A DNA stretch of 64,000 nt from Annona cherimola (GCA_030490835.1 CM059977.1:35981676-36045675), one strand, 5' to 3'. Positions 18,982 through 29,895 are shown, counted from the first letter of the stretch. Program-made: numbers and translations. The notes: generated by a model not told the origin, from the letters alone.

Positions 18982-21678
18982 GGTCTCCAATGCCTCGGGT
19001 AGTATGTGTCCCGCGCTTATGAACCGAGTTGCTTTGTTCGACTCCTTGAATTTATCTTCCTCGGGCTTATACCCAAGTCCCCATTTGTTGTTCTTTTGTT
19101 GAGGATTGAGTAACACCGTCTTTCCTCGGTATTTGATGTTGAACCTTGTTGTTTGCCTCTCGGCTGGAGATATAACATAGTGGAGTGGAAGCCTTTGCTT
19201 TGAAGGGATGTGATGGACTTCATGCATGTCATCCATCTTGAAAGGGAGAGGATCCGAAGATTCATACACTTCAATTAGTGGAACTTCATGACAGTTCTCA
19301 AATTCCACCGGGATGATGATCTCGGGGTCGGCTTCGATGACCACTAGCTTTCCCGCCGATATGTACTTGAGCTTTTGATGGAGAGAGGACGGGATGGCTC
19401 CGGTTTGGTGTAACCAAGGTCTTCCTAATAACATGTTGAAAGACGCGGGGATGTCCAAGACTTGAAAAGGGATGACCATGGTGTCGGGTCCCACTTGGAT
19501 TTCTATGTCTAGTTCACCCAAGACCGTCTTTTGAGAGTTATCAAAGGCTCTTACATGGTAGTCGCTCGGCCGCATTTGATTCATCGGGATTCCAAGCCTC
19601 TTGATCGTTCGTAATGGGCAAACATTAAGACTTGCTCCGTTGTCAATGGTTACCAAGGGGATCTTCAATCCATTGTACCCGACCGTGATGCTTAAGGAAT
19701 GTCCATGGTTGCGTCCTTCCGCGGGAAGCTCCTCATCGGTGAATGTGATGGCGTTAGGGGTCATTATTTGCCCGATCATGTGAGCCACCGCATCGGGAGT
19801 CACCTCCGTGGTTATGTGAGCTTCGCTTAGCACTTTAGTGAAGGCCTCCCTATGCTTTGTTGATGTGCATAATAGCTCCCATATGGATATTTGAGCTGGC
19901 AAGGATTTGAGTTGTGAAGCCACGTCATATGGCGGTTCCTTCTCCGGGTTGGTGATCACGTTGCGAGCCGGCTCCCGTCGGTAGACTCGGCCATTGGGAT
20001 AGATGTTGCCTATCTCCGAGCATTGAGGATATTCCCATGGGACCTTGTGCGAGTCGTATGTTGGCTTTGGCTTGGCCGCTAGTATCACGGGTTCTTGATG
20101 AGGAGGAGCAATCTTCAAGTTGCTCACGCCCGGCAATATGAGGTAGTCTTGGCCATGCGCTTCTTGAGGTTTACGGACATTCCGAGGAGCGGCTCCTTGT
20201 AGTGTGATAGTTTCTTGCTTAGCCCGTTGTAGAGTGATCATATAGGCTTCATGACTCGGTTTTGTGGGTTCCCTTGTAACTTCTATGAAGTTTATGTTTG
20301 TTGCATTAGGATTCCTTGGTTCATGCATAGGTAAGGGGTTTTGGATCACATCCTCATGGGAGTTTGATGAAATTTTGATTTTTCCATCATCTATTAAGTC
20401 TTGGATGACATGTTTGAGGGTAAAACATCTCTCGGTGGTGTGGCCTCTCCCTTGGTGATAGGCACAAAACTCATTTTCACGGTAGTTCTTAGGAAGGGGA
20501 TTAGGTGGAGGTTTTGGAGCTAGAGGTGCAAGCATATTCTTTTGGATGAGCATGTTGAGGACGTCGGTGTATGACTGGGTGAGAGGTGTAAAATCTCTGT
20601 ATGCTTTTCTTTGAAAAGGCTTGGAGGTGGTGTCTATGGCGTTTACATCCGGGTTCTTCGAGGAATTACCATTTTTTGGTTCTTGCTTCCTTCGAGTTGC
20701 GTTCCCTTGGTAAGGCCATGGAGAGATGGTGCCATGTCTAATTCCCGCCTCCACTTGGTCCCCAGCTTGGAGAAGTTGAGTGAAGTTGACGTAGGGGTGA
20801 GAAATGAGGTAACCCGAAATGCTCGGGTGTGCGGAGTTGATGATGATGGAGATTTGCTCATTCCAAGGCAACGGGCTCTTCATTTTTGCCGCCAATGCCC
20901 GCCATCTAGCAATGTATTCGGAGAATGTTTCGTCCCCTTTTTGCTTGAGCGCTTCGAGGTCGGCCCTTTTGGGAGCCATGTTTAGCTTGTAGGAGAAGCG
21001 GTCCATGAAAGCCAAAGAGAGTTGTTCCCATGTCTTGATTAACCGGCAATCCAACGATATGTACCACTCCAAGGCGTCCTTCTTTAGGCTATGTTGGAAT
21101 AGCCTTATCAAGACTTCTTCGCTTTTCACCAAAGGGTATAGGATGCCGCAAAAGGCCTTGAGATGAGCCCTTGGGCATGAGTTTCCTTCATATGCAGGTA
21201 AAGCCGGGATCTCGAACTTCTCCGGCAACTTGGTATCGGGGAACGGGCATAAGTCTTCGATCTTGGCTGAGGGTAGGCCCTCCCCTTGATGTTGTCGGAT
21301 TCGATCCTCCATTTCTTTTAATTGGTTTTGGAGTTGGTTCTTGAGGTCTTGGATTTCATTACGGCCTTGTTCTAAGACCAACTCCTCTTCTTTGTAGTGA
21401 TCATTTCGAGATTTGTGGGAGGATGGTTGAGGTCCACCGTCTTGCTCCGGATTCGGGTTTTGTGAGCAAAACGGTGGTGTAGCCGTGCTCTGACCACCTA
21501 TAAGAGGTTGTCCCATGTTTGACAGGACTTCCTCTAACTTTTGCATCCTCTTGTCCATTGCCACCATGTAGGCTTCGATGGACTGCTTGAACTGGTGATC
21601 CCGATCTTCATGATGTGAGGATTGCTCGGACTCCATCCTAGCCGCTCTTGATCTGGTAACCACGGGGCTTCGATCCAC
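18979..21678 (-). CDS. gag: Gag-protease polyprotein
   Basis: 899 residues. N-terminal Gln/Glu-rich helical, probably coiled region (about 30-130, DLKNQLQNQLKEMEDRIRQH); capsid-type retrotransposon gag domain (150-310, with WEQLSLAFMDRFSYKLNMAP and FSEYIARWRALAAKM). A zinc-knuckle-like motif of spacing C-X2-H-X4-H-X4-C follows at C405-C418 (CAYHQGRGHTTERC), then an aspartic protease with active-site motif IDNGASLNV at about 678-686. DNG in place of DSG/DTG is usual in the Tat lineage. The start Met (MDRSPVVTRSRAARMESEQSS) is the first ATG of the frame after the leader. The protein would form the virus-like particle and process the polyprotein. Confidence 0.93.
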   Translation of the reverse strand: MDRSPVVTRSRAARMESEQSSHHEDRDHQFKQSIEAYMVAMDKRMQKLEEVLSNMGQPLIGGQSTATPPFCSQNPNPEQDGGPQPSSHKSRNDHYKEEELVLEQGRNEIQDLKNQLQNQLKEMEDRIRQHQGEGLPSAKIEDLCPFPDTKLPEKFEIPALPAYEGNSCPRAHLKAFCGILYPLVKSEEVLIRLFQHSLKKDALEWYISLDCRLIKTWEQLSLAFMDRFSYKLNMAPKRADLEALKQKGDETFSEYIARWRALAAKMKSPLPWNEQISIIINSAHPSISGYLISHPYVNFTQLLQAGDQVEAGIRHGTISPWPYQGNATRRKQEPKNGNSSKNPDVNAIDTTSKPFQRKAYRDFTPLTQSYTDVLNMLIQKNMLAPLAPKPPPNPLPKNYRENEFCAYHQGRGHTTERCFTLKHVIQDLIDDGKIKISSNSHEDVIQNPLPMHEPRNPNATNINFIEVTREPTKPSHEAYMITLQRAKQETITLQGAAPRNVRKPQEAHGQDYLILPGVSNLKIAPPHQEPVILAAKPKPTYDSHKVPWEYPQCSEIGNIYPNGRVYRREPARNVITNPEKEPPYDVASQLKSLPAQISIWELLCTSTKHREAFTKVLSEAHITTEVTPDAVAHMIGQIMTPNAITFTDEELPAEGRNHGHSLSITVGYNGLKIPLVTIDNGASLNVCPLRTIKRLGIPMNQMRPSDYHVRAFDNSQKTVLGELDIEIQVGPDTMVIPFQVLDIPASFNMLLGRPWLHQTGAIPSSLHQKLKYISAGKLVVIEADPEIIIPVEFENCHEVPLIEVYESSDPLPFKMDDMHEVHHIPSKQRLPLHYVISPAERQTTRFNIKYRGKTVLLNPQQKNNKWGLGYKPEEDKFKESNKATRFISAGHILPEALET

Positions 21679-21888
21679 GGTTGATTGGTTTTGCCCCCGA
21701 GCTATGGTGAAGAACCTGAGTAATCAATAAAAAAGAGATTAGTACTTGTAAGAAAATAATAAGGAGATCAACCTTTGGATGGATGCTTGGAGGTTCGAGT
21801 CCTTTTGTGTTCTTTGCAAATTTTAAAGGTTTTAAGTTCCACGGGTGAGAATGTTCGAGGTCCACGGGTTCAGGTTTGCCTGAAGTGT

Positions 21889-22032
21889 TTCTGGAGAAAT
21901 GACCAGTTCGCTTGAAGCGTGTCTGGAAAAGGACCAGTTCTCTTGAAGCGTGTCTGGAAGAATGACCAGTTCGCTTGAAGAGTGTCTGGAGAAAGACCAG
22001 ATCGCTTGAAGCGTTTCTGGAAGCGTGACCAG
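21889..22032. repeat. Leader minisatellite, unit about 33-36 bp
   Basis: Four and a half units of 'gaccagttcgcttgaagcg' plus 'tgtctggaaaa' with small changes. The 133-residue minus-strand frame over it is a repeat translation, not a gene. Confidence 0.85.
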
Positions 22033-22206
22033 AAAACACTCAGGTTATGGAAAAGAAGTGATTTTTACGCCGGATTTAACATTAATCAATTTCATTCTTG
22101 CTGGAAGTTGTTCATTTTGGCTCGTATTAGGTGCCTTAACAGTCACAAGGCAGTATCCAGCAGGTCTTCACGAGTTCTGCTCATTTTTTTGAGCTGGACG
22201 CCTCTG

Positions 22207-22227
22207 GACCTAAAAACTTTTTAGGTT
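22207..22227. repeat. 21-nt palindrome, copy 3 (5' leader)
   Basis: Same as copy 1 apart from the last base (GGTT for GGTC). Lies 160 bp inside the 5' LTR, between primer site and gag. Confidence 0.9.
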
Positions 22228-22365
22228 TCTGAGCGATTTGGGCAGAAACTTCAGAAACACGCTGCCAGAAGACGGAAACTCCTCTGCAACTTGCTGTCCA
22301 GCTTGGACAGAGCTCCGTTCTCCCATTTTTGACCCCCTTGCGCTTGATGTAGACCAACAACGCCG

Positions 22366-22383
22366 TCCCCAGTGGAGTCGCCA
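22366..22383 (-). other. Primer binding site
   Basis: In element orientation TGGCGACTCCACTGGGGA begins three bases (GCT) after the 5' LTR. The TGGCGACTC...GGGGA form is the primer site I know from Tat/Ogre-type elements; which tRNA it pairs with was not checked. Confidence 0.85.
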
Positions 22384-22386
22384 AGC

Positions 22387-23541
22387 TGTAGCACCCGCCG
22401 GGAGCGCTACGGTGGGCTCGGAATGGGTTTTCCGGGCCTTGAGATGTGGATCATGTTGAAAAGTGACGTGGGGCTTGGATTTCCTGCATTCACATGGGGT
22501 AAGATGAGTTAGGCCTCATAGTTTTTAGAAAAACAGGCATATGGGCGTTTTCTCGTGATTTTGGCGGTATGACGGCTAAGACGGGGCTTCCGTACACGGG
22601 TCAAGTCACAAATCCGGCAGCATAACGGCAGCGTACTATGCTGGAATCTGCGGACCCGCGTGCACCCACCTTGCCGGGGCGTTAGCTCAAACACGCACAC
22701 AAGAAAACAATGAAAATGGAGTCGCCACCGATCTTTAAAGGGAGATCGACCCCTATTTAAAGAAATAAGGCACTAGTAATACAGAATCCGGGTTCCGGCC
22801 TTCAAGTTGAAGCAAATATGGAGAAATCTGCCAACCCGAGGCGGTTTACACAGCGTAAAAGGGGGAAAATAAAAAGGGTTTAAGAGAACGGGAGAGATGG
22901 AAAGGGGGAAATGGGAAGAGAAGCGTGGAGCGCGTAGAGCATGGAAGCTGGGGGCGTTGCTGCAGACTCCCGTCCTCCCCTTGGGATGCCTCTCTTCAAG
23001 TGTCCTTGAATGAGAGGGGAGCTCCTTCTTTTATAGATGGTGGAGTGGGCTTTGGGCTCCCTTGAGGTCATGGACTTGGTCCGTGGGCTTGGGCCTAAGT
23101 GGGATCATGGACTTGGTCTTAAGTTGGGGCCATGGGCTTTGGGCCTCTTGAATGGTTTTGGACTTGGTCCATAAGCTTGACTTGGTGGGCTAGAGCTTGG
23201 CTTAGCCCATGGCTTTGGGTGGGCCTTTGTGGAGGCCCAAAATTGTAGAGAAGCCTGCTTCTGAGGCTTTAGTGGGCTAGAGCTTGGCTAAGCTCGTTTG
23301 TTTTGTCTGGTGGGCTGCTTTGTGGAGCCCGTTGAGGTGGCCTGTAGGAGCTTCGCTCTTTGTGGGCCGGATTTAGTTTGTTGAAAAGCCTGCTTCAAGG
23401 CTTAGTGGAGCTTCGCTCCCGTGGGCTGAGCGCGGGAGGGCCCGCTTGGTTGTCTTGAATTTTCTTTTGCGTCGAATTTAGTTGGGCTTGAATCTTGCGT
23501 TCAATTATCCGTCTTTGGGCCCCAAGGGTGGGGTGTCAACA
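22387..23541 (-). repeat. LTR (5' LTR of the element)
   Basis: 1155 bp. Its ends match the partner LTR. The probable TATA box is CTATAAAAG on the minus strand at 23028-23036, placing the transcription start about 30 bp further along the minus strand in the 'cctctcattcaagg' stretch. Confidence 0.95.
23028..23036 (-). promoter_or_regulatory. Core promoter TATA box of the retrotransposon
   Basis: CTATAAAAG on the minus strand, in a GC-richer context and conserved in the partner LTR. Inferred U3/R boundary is just downstream. Confidence 0.65.
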
Positions 23542-23546
23542 CCTTA
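23542..23546. repeat. Target site duplication CCTTA, right
   Basis: Exact copy of 8045-8049. The host sequence on both sides ('aaagttatctcctaaaagag' and 'gttatctcctaaagaaag') is itself similar, so the element landed inside or next to a short local repeat. Confidence 0.9.
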
Positions 23547-23639
23547 GTTATCTCCTAAAGAAAGACTTTTCATTTTAGAAAAGCAACTGTATAATTAGTT
23601 GCAAATTAAAAATTCTTTCACCTTCTTATCAATATATAT

Positions 23640-24005
23640 ATATATGGGAAATAATCCAGTGCATGCGACTGCACCGTGTAGTCCATGCCCTGTGGGCCCC
23701 ACTTGATCATAAATAGAAAATTCAGCCCACCCATTGTATTTAGAATTTTTTACTTTATTAGCATACCAATTTTCATCCAAATCCAACATGTGTGTAGTCC
23801 CCATCTTAAAATGGTGCAAAATCAACGTAATAAAATAGTTTAATGTAAATATCAAGTTTAAAGTGGTTTTTTCAACATCTAAACCGTCTAAAGTATGATT
23901 TATATATGGATAAATGATTGTATAAAGTTTCATTACAATCTAATATGTGTGGGGTCCATTTTACAGCGGACTGCACAGGATCGGATCTCTCTATGTATAT
24001 ATATA
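23640..24005. repeat. MITE related to family M1, flanked by TA repeats
   Basis: Lies between two (TA)n tracts that are themselves flanked by 'tctttcacctt' on both sides. The core phrases 'acgtaataaaatagttta', 'aacatctaaaccgtc' and 'tatggataaatgattgtataaa' recur at 48540-48870 and in other M1 copies. The ends have only a short imperfect complement (gactgcac/gcggactgcaca). Non-coding despite a 112-residue frame. Confidence 0.65.
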
Positions 24006-24413
24006 TATCTTTCACCTTCTTTCTAGCAAAGAATCCAATGAGTCACTAGAAAAATTGAATATTAATTTACATTGAGATATCATTGCGCGAAATTACTGTA
24101 AATTAGCTGAAAAAAGCTTTAACAATAATTTTTTAAAGTTATCATTAAAATTATAATGTTTAGTGATAAGTCTCGGCGATAAAAGATGTTGAACTATCCT
24201 GCAAGTGTAAGGATCAAAACAACTAGTATATAAATATTATATACATGAAATCCAGGCTATACTAATTTTAAGTATTTAGACAATTGAAGCTGCACAAACT
24301 TTGTGACTAAATTATAAAGTTATCAAACTAATTGATGTAATTAAAGTTGTGTACCAAAGTATGAGAGATTTAGGGGATTATACGGGCTCACACATCAAAT
24401 CTCTGTAACCTTC
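24006..24413. other. Intergenic, nothing recognised
   Basis: AT-rich sequence between the MITE and the LINE tail; no frame or repeat seen. Confidence 0.6.
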
Positions 24414-26567
24414 ATTTTTTTTTCAAGAGGGTTGAGCTCCTCCTTAGACATCCTCAGAAGATGGAGGGGAGAGAAGGATCTAGAGCCCCAAAAGAAACAA
24501 CTATAAAGAGAAAGAGTCCATACGAGAGTCTATATAGGATCGAGATAGGATAAACGATGGTGGTCTCATCTATCATTCAGAGAATTCCATATGGAAAGAA
24601 AGAGCCAACTTGCCTAGAGCATGAGCAACCATTTTGCCTGATCTAAGATAATAAGAATATGAGATTTTAAAAAATGCTAGCTCTGTGCTCTTAATTCCCT
24701 CTAATAGAAAGCATAAGTTTGAAAGGTGAAAAATTAGCAACTTTTGGCCATGAGACAATCACTAGAGTATCACTTTCAATTACTAATTTGTCAATGCCTT
24801 TAGCTATCAACCACTTGATTCTAAGAAGAATCACATTAAACTCCATCTATCTTAGTTTTTCCAAGCCTGAAACTCTCCAATTAGTAGCAACTACGAAGGT
24901 CACATTTTCATCCCCAAGAACAGACCCAAAACTCATAAATCTATTATGAATAGAGTGGATAGCAACAACATTCAATTTGTACCATGTAGAAGTTGGACGG
25001 ATCCATCGAGTTGCATTTATGGTTGCCTGCATATCCTAGTTTAGCATGACAGAGGCAGAAAAGCTTTGGTGGAGGAAATCTATATACCAATCTGCGATGT
25101 TATGAATTGGAAACTTGTCATTTTTTGCATCAGTTTAGTCCTAACATACCAGATACCCTAACATAAGGTAACAAAGAGAGAGAAAGGATAAGGGCCTCTA
25201 TTAACTGCAAGCACATTTATGATATCCTTGAAGTTGCTAAACTGCCTTTGTCCATAAGTATTGGAGGTGGCTCACCTTGAAAGCTTCCTTAGTATATTGA
25301 CACCACCAAAATATATAACGAGCATCTTCATGAGCTTGATCACATAAGGGATAGCTAGGGTTGATCGGGAAGTCCCTTTTGAGTAAGTTCAGTCTTATCA
25401 AGAGGGAGTTGGTCAGAATTCTCCACCCAAATAGTCGAATCTTTTTTGGAAGCTTTGTTTGCCATAATGCCTTCAAAGCCTAGCTTTATCAACATCTACA
25501 GAAGAGACATTGAGCCTCACATCCTCTAGATTCCTCTAACGTGCGAGTCTATAAGCACTCCTTATAGAGAACATCCCATCTGGTTCAAGATCCCTATATA
25601 TGCCATCCAGTTCCATTTCTCTCGCAATTGGCACTTTTTGCACCAGGTCCCATCTTAAATCACCAATAGACATTTTAAACAGTTGTTCCTTCCATCTTCT
25701 GGAATGGGAGCCAAAGAAGTAGTCCACCTTTGTTTGCCAATTCAAATCAGTATGTAAGCCCCCTACAGGGCGGATTAAATATTATGCGCATCTATCCTCA
25801 AAAAAGCTAACTATTGCCCATTGCCAATTTGCTATTCGTAGCCCATTTGAAAAAGAGGATGTGTTGATGCTAAGCTTCTCCACGAAAGGGAGAACCTCTT
25901 TGGAATTTTGCACTTCCATAGCTCACCACTTGGGAATATTTAGCTTTTAATAGTTGGTGGCATAAAGAGGAAGGATCATTAGTAATTCTCTACTTTTGTT
26001 TTGCCATAAGTGTGTTGAAAGACTGTAGTTCACAGAAAACCATTCCACCACCGGCCTTGGAAATGCACATCTTTTGCTAGGGAACCCAACTAATCTTCTT
26101 TTTATCATCTCTCTGTCCCACCAAAACTTGCTAATCATAGTATTTATATCATTGCAGAATTTTTTAGGGAGGAGGAAGAGGCATATGGTGTAGCTTGGGA
26201 TGGCTTGAGGCACAGCTTTAACCTCCAAAAGATAGCAGATTTGCCTGCCAACCCTATATTCTCCTCCAAATCGTTTCCTTCACATGCTGAAATTTTGCCT
26301 TTTATCAAGCCATATTGGAAAACCAAGATAGGTTTTCAGTTGTTGGCCATAACATCCCAACATCCTGTCAACACCGATTCTGATATGTGGTCAAGTGTTC
26401 CAGCTAAAGAAGATTGTTGTTTTCCTCCGTTAATCATTTGGTATGAGTATTTATCATATTCTTTTAAAATCTCTAACATATTCTTCAGCTCCCCATCATT
26501 TGCCTTCGTGAATAGCAAGATATTATTATCAACAAAGAATAGATGTATTGACTTTGGGTTGAGTTAT
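24414..26567 (-). mobile_element. 5'-truncated L1-type LINE remnant
   Basis: On the minus strand, broken frames line up in LINE order. First the end of the RT: LLFTKANDGELKNMLEIL near 26336-26518, then KAVPQAIPSYTICLFLLPKK...ISKFWWDREM near 25947-26228. Next a zf-RVT domain, LWQTKLPKKIRLFGWRILTN...CDQAHEDARYIFWWC, near 25237-25476. Last an RNase H tail with SGKMVAHALGKLAL near 24573-24758. A T9 run on the plus strand (24415-24423) is the short poly(A) tail. Only the last third of ORF2 remains, with several stops and frameshifts, so it is an old dead copy. The truncated end adjoins the start of duplication unit 1. I found no clear target duplication. Confidence 0.85.
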
Positions 26568-26969
26568 CCAATTTTAGAAATACAAAAAAGGAGAATAATC
26601 CTAAATTAACCTAACATCCTCTGGCATGAAAGATGTACTTTAATCGAATTAAACCTAATCTTATAGTATTTAACTATATCAAGACCCACTAAGATTTGTA
26701 ATTGTTGCAATTAATTCATCAAATATTTCTACCTATCTCTAGGTCAAGAATCGTAAGTTTAATATCTTAGTTTCCTTATACTAGATTTCATTTCTCCACA
26801 AAATCATGCTAAGTGTGAATCCAATTCACAGAATATTTTTTTATTGAAAATTCACAAGACTATCCTATTGTTGCATTGATGTCTTCCACACGGCCAGGCC
26901 ATGTACGAGCTTTATTCCACGTGTCCATGCCATGTTGATCCTTGCTTGTTCCTTATTTTTGCAGCAGTA

Positions 26970-27342
26970 TCGATCTTTTCCGACCGGTCAAAAAATATAA
27001 TTTTTTGCATTTTTTTTTGAAAATATTTTTATAAACATGTTAATCTAATTATATTTAATCTATAAACCAAGTTTTATCATTTTTGGATATGTATATATAT
27101 TTATTTTGGATTTTTAAATACAAGGGTATTTAAGTCATTTTAAATTTTCATTTTTTAAAATGACTTAAATAACCCTGTATTTAAAAATCCAAAATAAATA
27201 TATATACATATCCAAAAATAATAAAAATTGGTTTATAGATTAAATATAATTAGATTAACATGTTTATAAAATTATTTTTCAAAAAAAAATGCAAAAAATT
27301 ATATTTTTTGACCGGTCGGAAATCGACCGGTCAGAAAAGATC
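26970..27342. repeat. Long palindromic MITE, family M3
   Basis: Almost perfect inverted repeat with arms of about 165-180 bp meeting near 27150; ends carry CGACCGGTCAAAAAAT and its complement. Absent from the matching place in unit 2 (near 36120), so it inserted after duplication. Related cores (ggatttttaaatac...) are at 37219-37597, 46060-46480 and 49385-49649. Confidence 0.85.
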
Positions 27343-27455
27343 ATTCGGCCTTTTCTTCCATCCTAAACGTATTTAATATGTATTTGACCGACCGGTCGAA
27401 AAAGATCATTCGGCCTTTTTTTCCATCCTAAACGTATTTAATACGTATTCGACCT
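27330..27455. repeat. Short tandem duplication beside the palindrome
   Basis: The phrase 'aaaagatcattcggcctttt-cttccatcctaaacgtatttaat' plus 'cgaccggtcg' occurs twice, unit about 72 bp. Unit 2 has only one 'cttccatcctaaatgtatttaat' (36128), so this arose together with or after the MITE insertion. Confidence 0.75.
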
Positions 27456-27459
27456 ATTG

Positions 27460-29850
27460 ACACATGCAAACCATTGAAAACTCAACAGTGAATAAATCTT
27501 CGTGAAAACAAGCCAAAAGATTAGGACGATCTTCAGTTATCATTACAAATTCTGCAGATAAATAATCAATTATGGTGTTAATCCTTGAGATATCGAAAAA
27601 TCGCTTTTTTGCAACATTCATTATATTAATATTATTCTTATTAAAAGCTAAGTTTTAGTGATAATAATTATTCACATCGTTAACTTGACTTTCTTGCGGT
27701 GGAGGTTGTGAATATCACGCGTCACTTGGTGACGCTAAAAGAAAAGTTCTTGTATAGCCACTTTTTTAGCCAAATACAAATTTCATTATTTAAAAGTGTA
27801 TGGGGTCTAGCTTTGGTAGCAACTAATATTATATGCAGCCAGTACCAAATAAATAGTTTCACTTATTATGTGCAAGTACTCATAAGTAGCAAAGTGACGA
27901 CATTTTAGTTGCTATAAATAAAAATGGGTTATGATCTTGTTAACCCACTAATATTAGCCTGGGTTAAAAGGTGTATTTTTTAATTTTCCTATAAAATATT
28001 CTTCAAGTGTACTTTACTTATAATTTGAATTTCATAACTTTTGGATATGTATATACAGTTATGAGATTATGTGTTTATACTTTCGGTTGGTTTCGATGGT
28101 GACAAAATAAGTTGATTTATTGATCTTAATTTTAAAGGTGTTGCTTTGATTCGATCGCGTTGATGTGTAGCTGAGATTAATTTGTGTTCTTTTATAGGAG
28201 GTATGATTGAGATGAGATTAGTGTCTTTGTGAAAATTTTTATTTGTTTGTGAAGTGATATTGATTTTTAAGAGGTTGGTTTATATTGAAAGCTTGTATTT
28301 ATCTTGAGAAAAAATGTTATGAGAATAGTTCTGTGTGCTTTTAAGATGTTTAGAAGCTGAATTATGTTGTACTTGTTGTAGATATTGGTTAATTTGAAAT
28401 ATGATTGAGCTTTAAAATTCATTTGTAGAAAAATAAGAGAAATGTCCAATATTTCTGACAAAAAAATACGACTTTTGAGATGTAGAAACCTATCTACTAC
28501 TCTAACCATAGAAGAAGTCGATTGTGCGAGCAAAATGTCATATATTTTTTGAATGTCAGTAATTTCAATTTTGAGAAGCTTGGGTAAATATGGAATTTTT
28601 TATTACTATTTAAAAACCATATTTCAGAGGGAATATTGCTTACCGAAGAAGCTTGAAGGGTTGCCAGACGGTATCAATTTAGATAGCTAAGCAAGACAAA
28701 TAAAGTCTTTAAGTGCTTCCTTGTATGTTTACTTATGTGGGAGAACTCAGAGGCAAAACTGAAGTTGCAGATTTCTTGAGAATTTCTACTTGGAATTTAA
28801 ACTACAAGTTATACATTATTTGAAGAAGTTGCTACTCATATAGATGTGCTAAACTTTTTGCTTTTCATTTAAAATTTTATTTTGTATTTTTCGATGTTGA
28901 TGATCATTAAATCAAGATGAAAGTGAATTAAGATATGTATTATTTCATAATCCTACTTGAAGCTTAGTACGAATCTAAAAAACAGTCGAACTAATTATAT
29001 CATTAAAACTTATGTGTTGAAGCTGATTAGTTAAACCCAAGTCCTATGTGTGTGAAGAGTAAAGTCTTAGATTGACTAAAACACTATAAGTATTTTTATT
29101 TTTTGTAGTTTGGTTTCATTTTTATTATAGATTGTATTTAATTATACTTCATTCGTATTATTTTATTTAAGTTGTTTGAGTAGACATTACAGACGACCAA
29201 CATATATTTTTTTGATTTTCAAAAATCAACATTTTGGGAGTTTTTAGTCACTCTACAACAAAAGAAAGTTTCTTTTTGAAAATCAAAATCTATATATACA
29301 TCTTCAGAATTTATTGAATTTAGTATGAATCAAATATACTTGAAAAAATATTTTTTACAAAAAAAATTAAAATATTAAAAATATAAATTAACCGCCTAGG
29401 CTAGAAAGATAATAACCCAATGAATATTTTGCAGAAAAATTATAGTAGATGCAGTCATATACTCGTGCATATTATATGAAACAAAAATAGTGACCTTGTT
29501 GGATTGACACACAATGTGACCGAGTTATGCTGCTAGAAAGGTCAGCTTTAAATGCTTTTACCCTCGATTAATAATAGCTATGCCATCATGTCTTTCTCCT
29601 TGCAAGAGGATTAAAATAAATGAATCGAATGAACCCTACCCAAGACCAAGCTCCATGTCAATAGCATAAAGAGCAAGAATGCTTGATTAATATATTTGAG
29701 GTGTCCGGAGCAATACAAGTATGTATAAGTTTTAAAGTCAACTAAACTTGAAAACATCTTCCAACATTTTAAGAGGGTAAAAATGATTTTCACCAACTCC
29801 AAGACACCTAAGTTTGTTTATACAGACCTCCCTTTCTCATTAAGTTTCAA
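27460..29850. other. Non-coding part of duplication unit 1
   Basis: No gene seen. Frames at 27699-27908 and 29611-29802 have counterparts in unit 2 (36398-36607, 38728-38919), but these are inherited by duplication. They show no codon-level constraint I can argue for and no domain. Confidence 0.55.
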
Positions 29851-29854
29851 CAAG

Positions 29855-29895
<41 letters not shown>

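Larger units (their letters stand above)
21679..22365 (-). other. Leader between primer site and gag
   Basis: About 690 bp untranslated leader with a minisatellite (21889-22032) and the third palindrome (22207-22227). A possible leader intron is suggested by an AAG|GTTGAT donor-like and a TGATTACTCAG acceptor-like sequence on the minus strand, spanning roughly 21772 to 21716. This is only a motif match. Confidence 0.55.
8050..23541 (-). mobile_element. Tat-lineage Ty3/gypsy LTR retrotransposon, full length
   Basis: A 15.5-kb element read on the minus strand: 5' LTR 22387-23541, primer site 22366-22383, leader, gag-protease 21678-18979, pol 18969-15409, two opposite-strand genes (14688 back to 10142), polypurine tract 9241-9226 and 3' LTR 9225-8050, bracketed by CCTTA duplications. 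The pol order RT - degenerate RNase H - second archaeal-type RNase H - integrase, the protease motif DNG, and extra opposite-strand genes between pol and the 3' LTR are marks of the Tat lineage (Ogre/Retand relatives). The LTRs differ by about 20 substitutions and several small indels by eye (under 2%), so insertion is recent. It is not autonomous as it stands: a stop between gag and pol and changed catalytic residues in RT and integrase. Confidence 0.95.

Noticed and set aside
21638..22039. 133-residue minus-strand frame before gag
   Set aside because: Built on the leader minisatellite and overlaps the gag start in another frame.
27699..27908. 69-codon frame duplicated at 36398-36607
   Set aside because: Shared through the segmental duplication; no domain, and changes do not favour silent positions in any obvious way.
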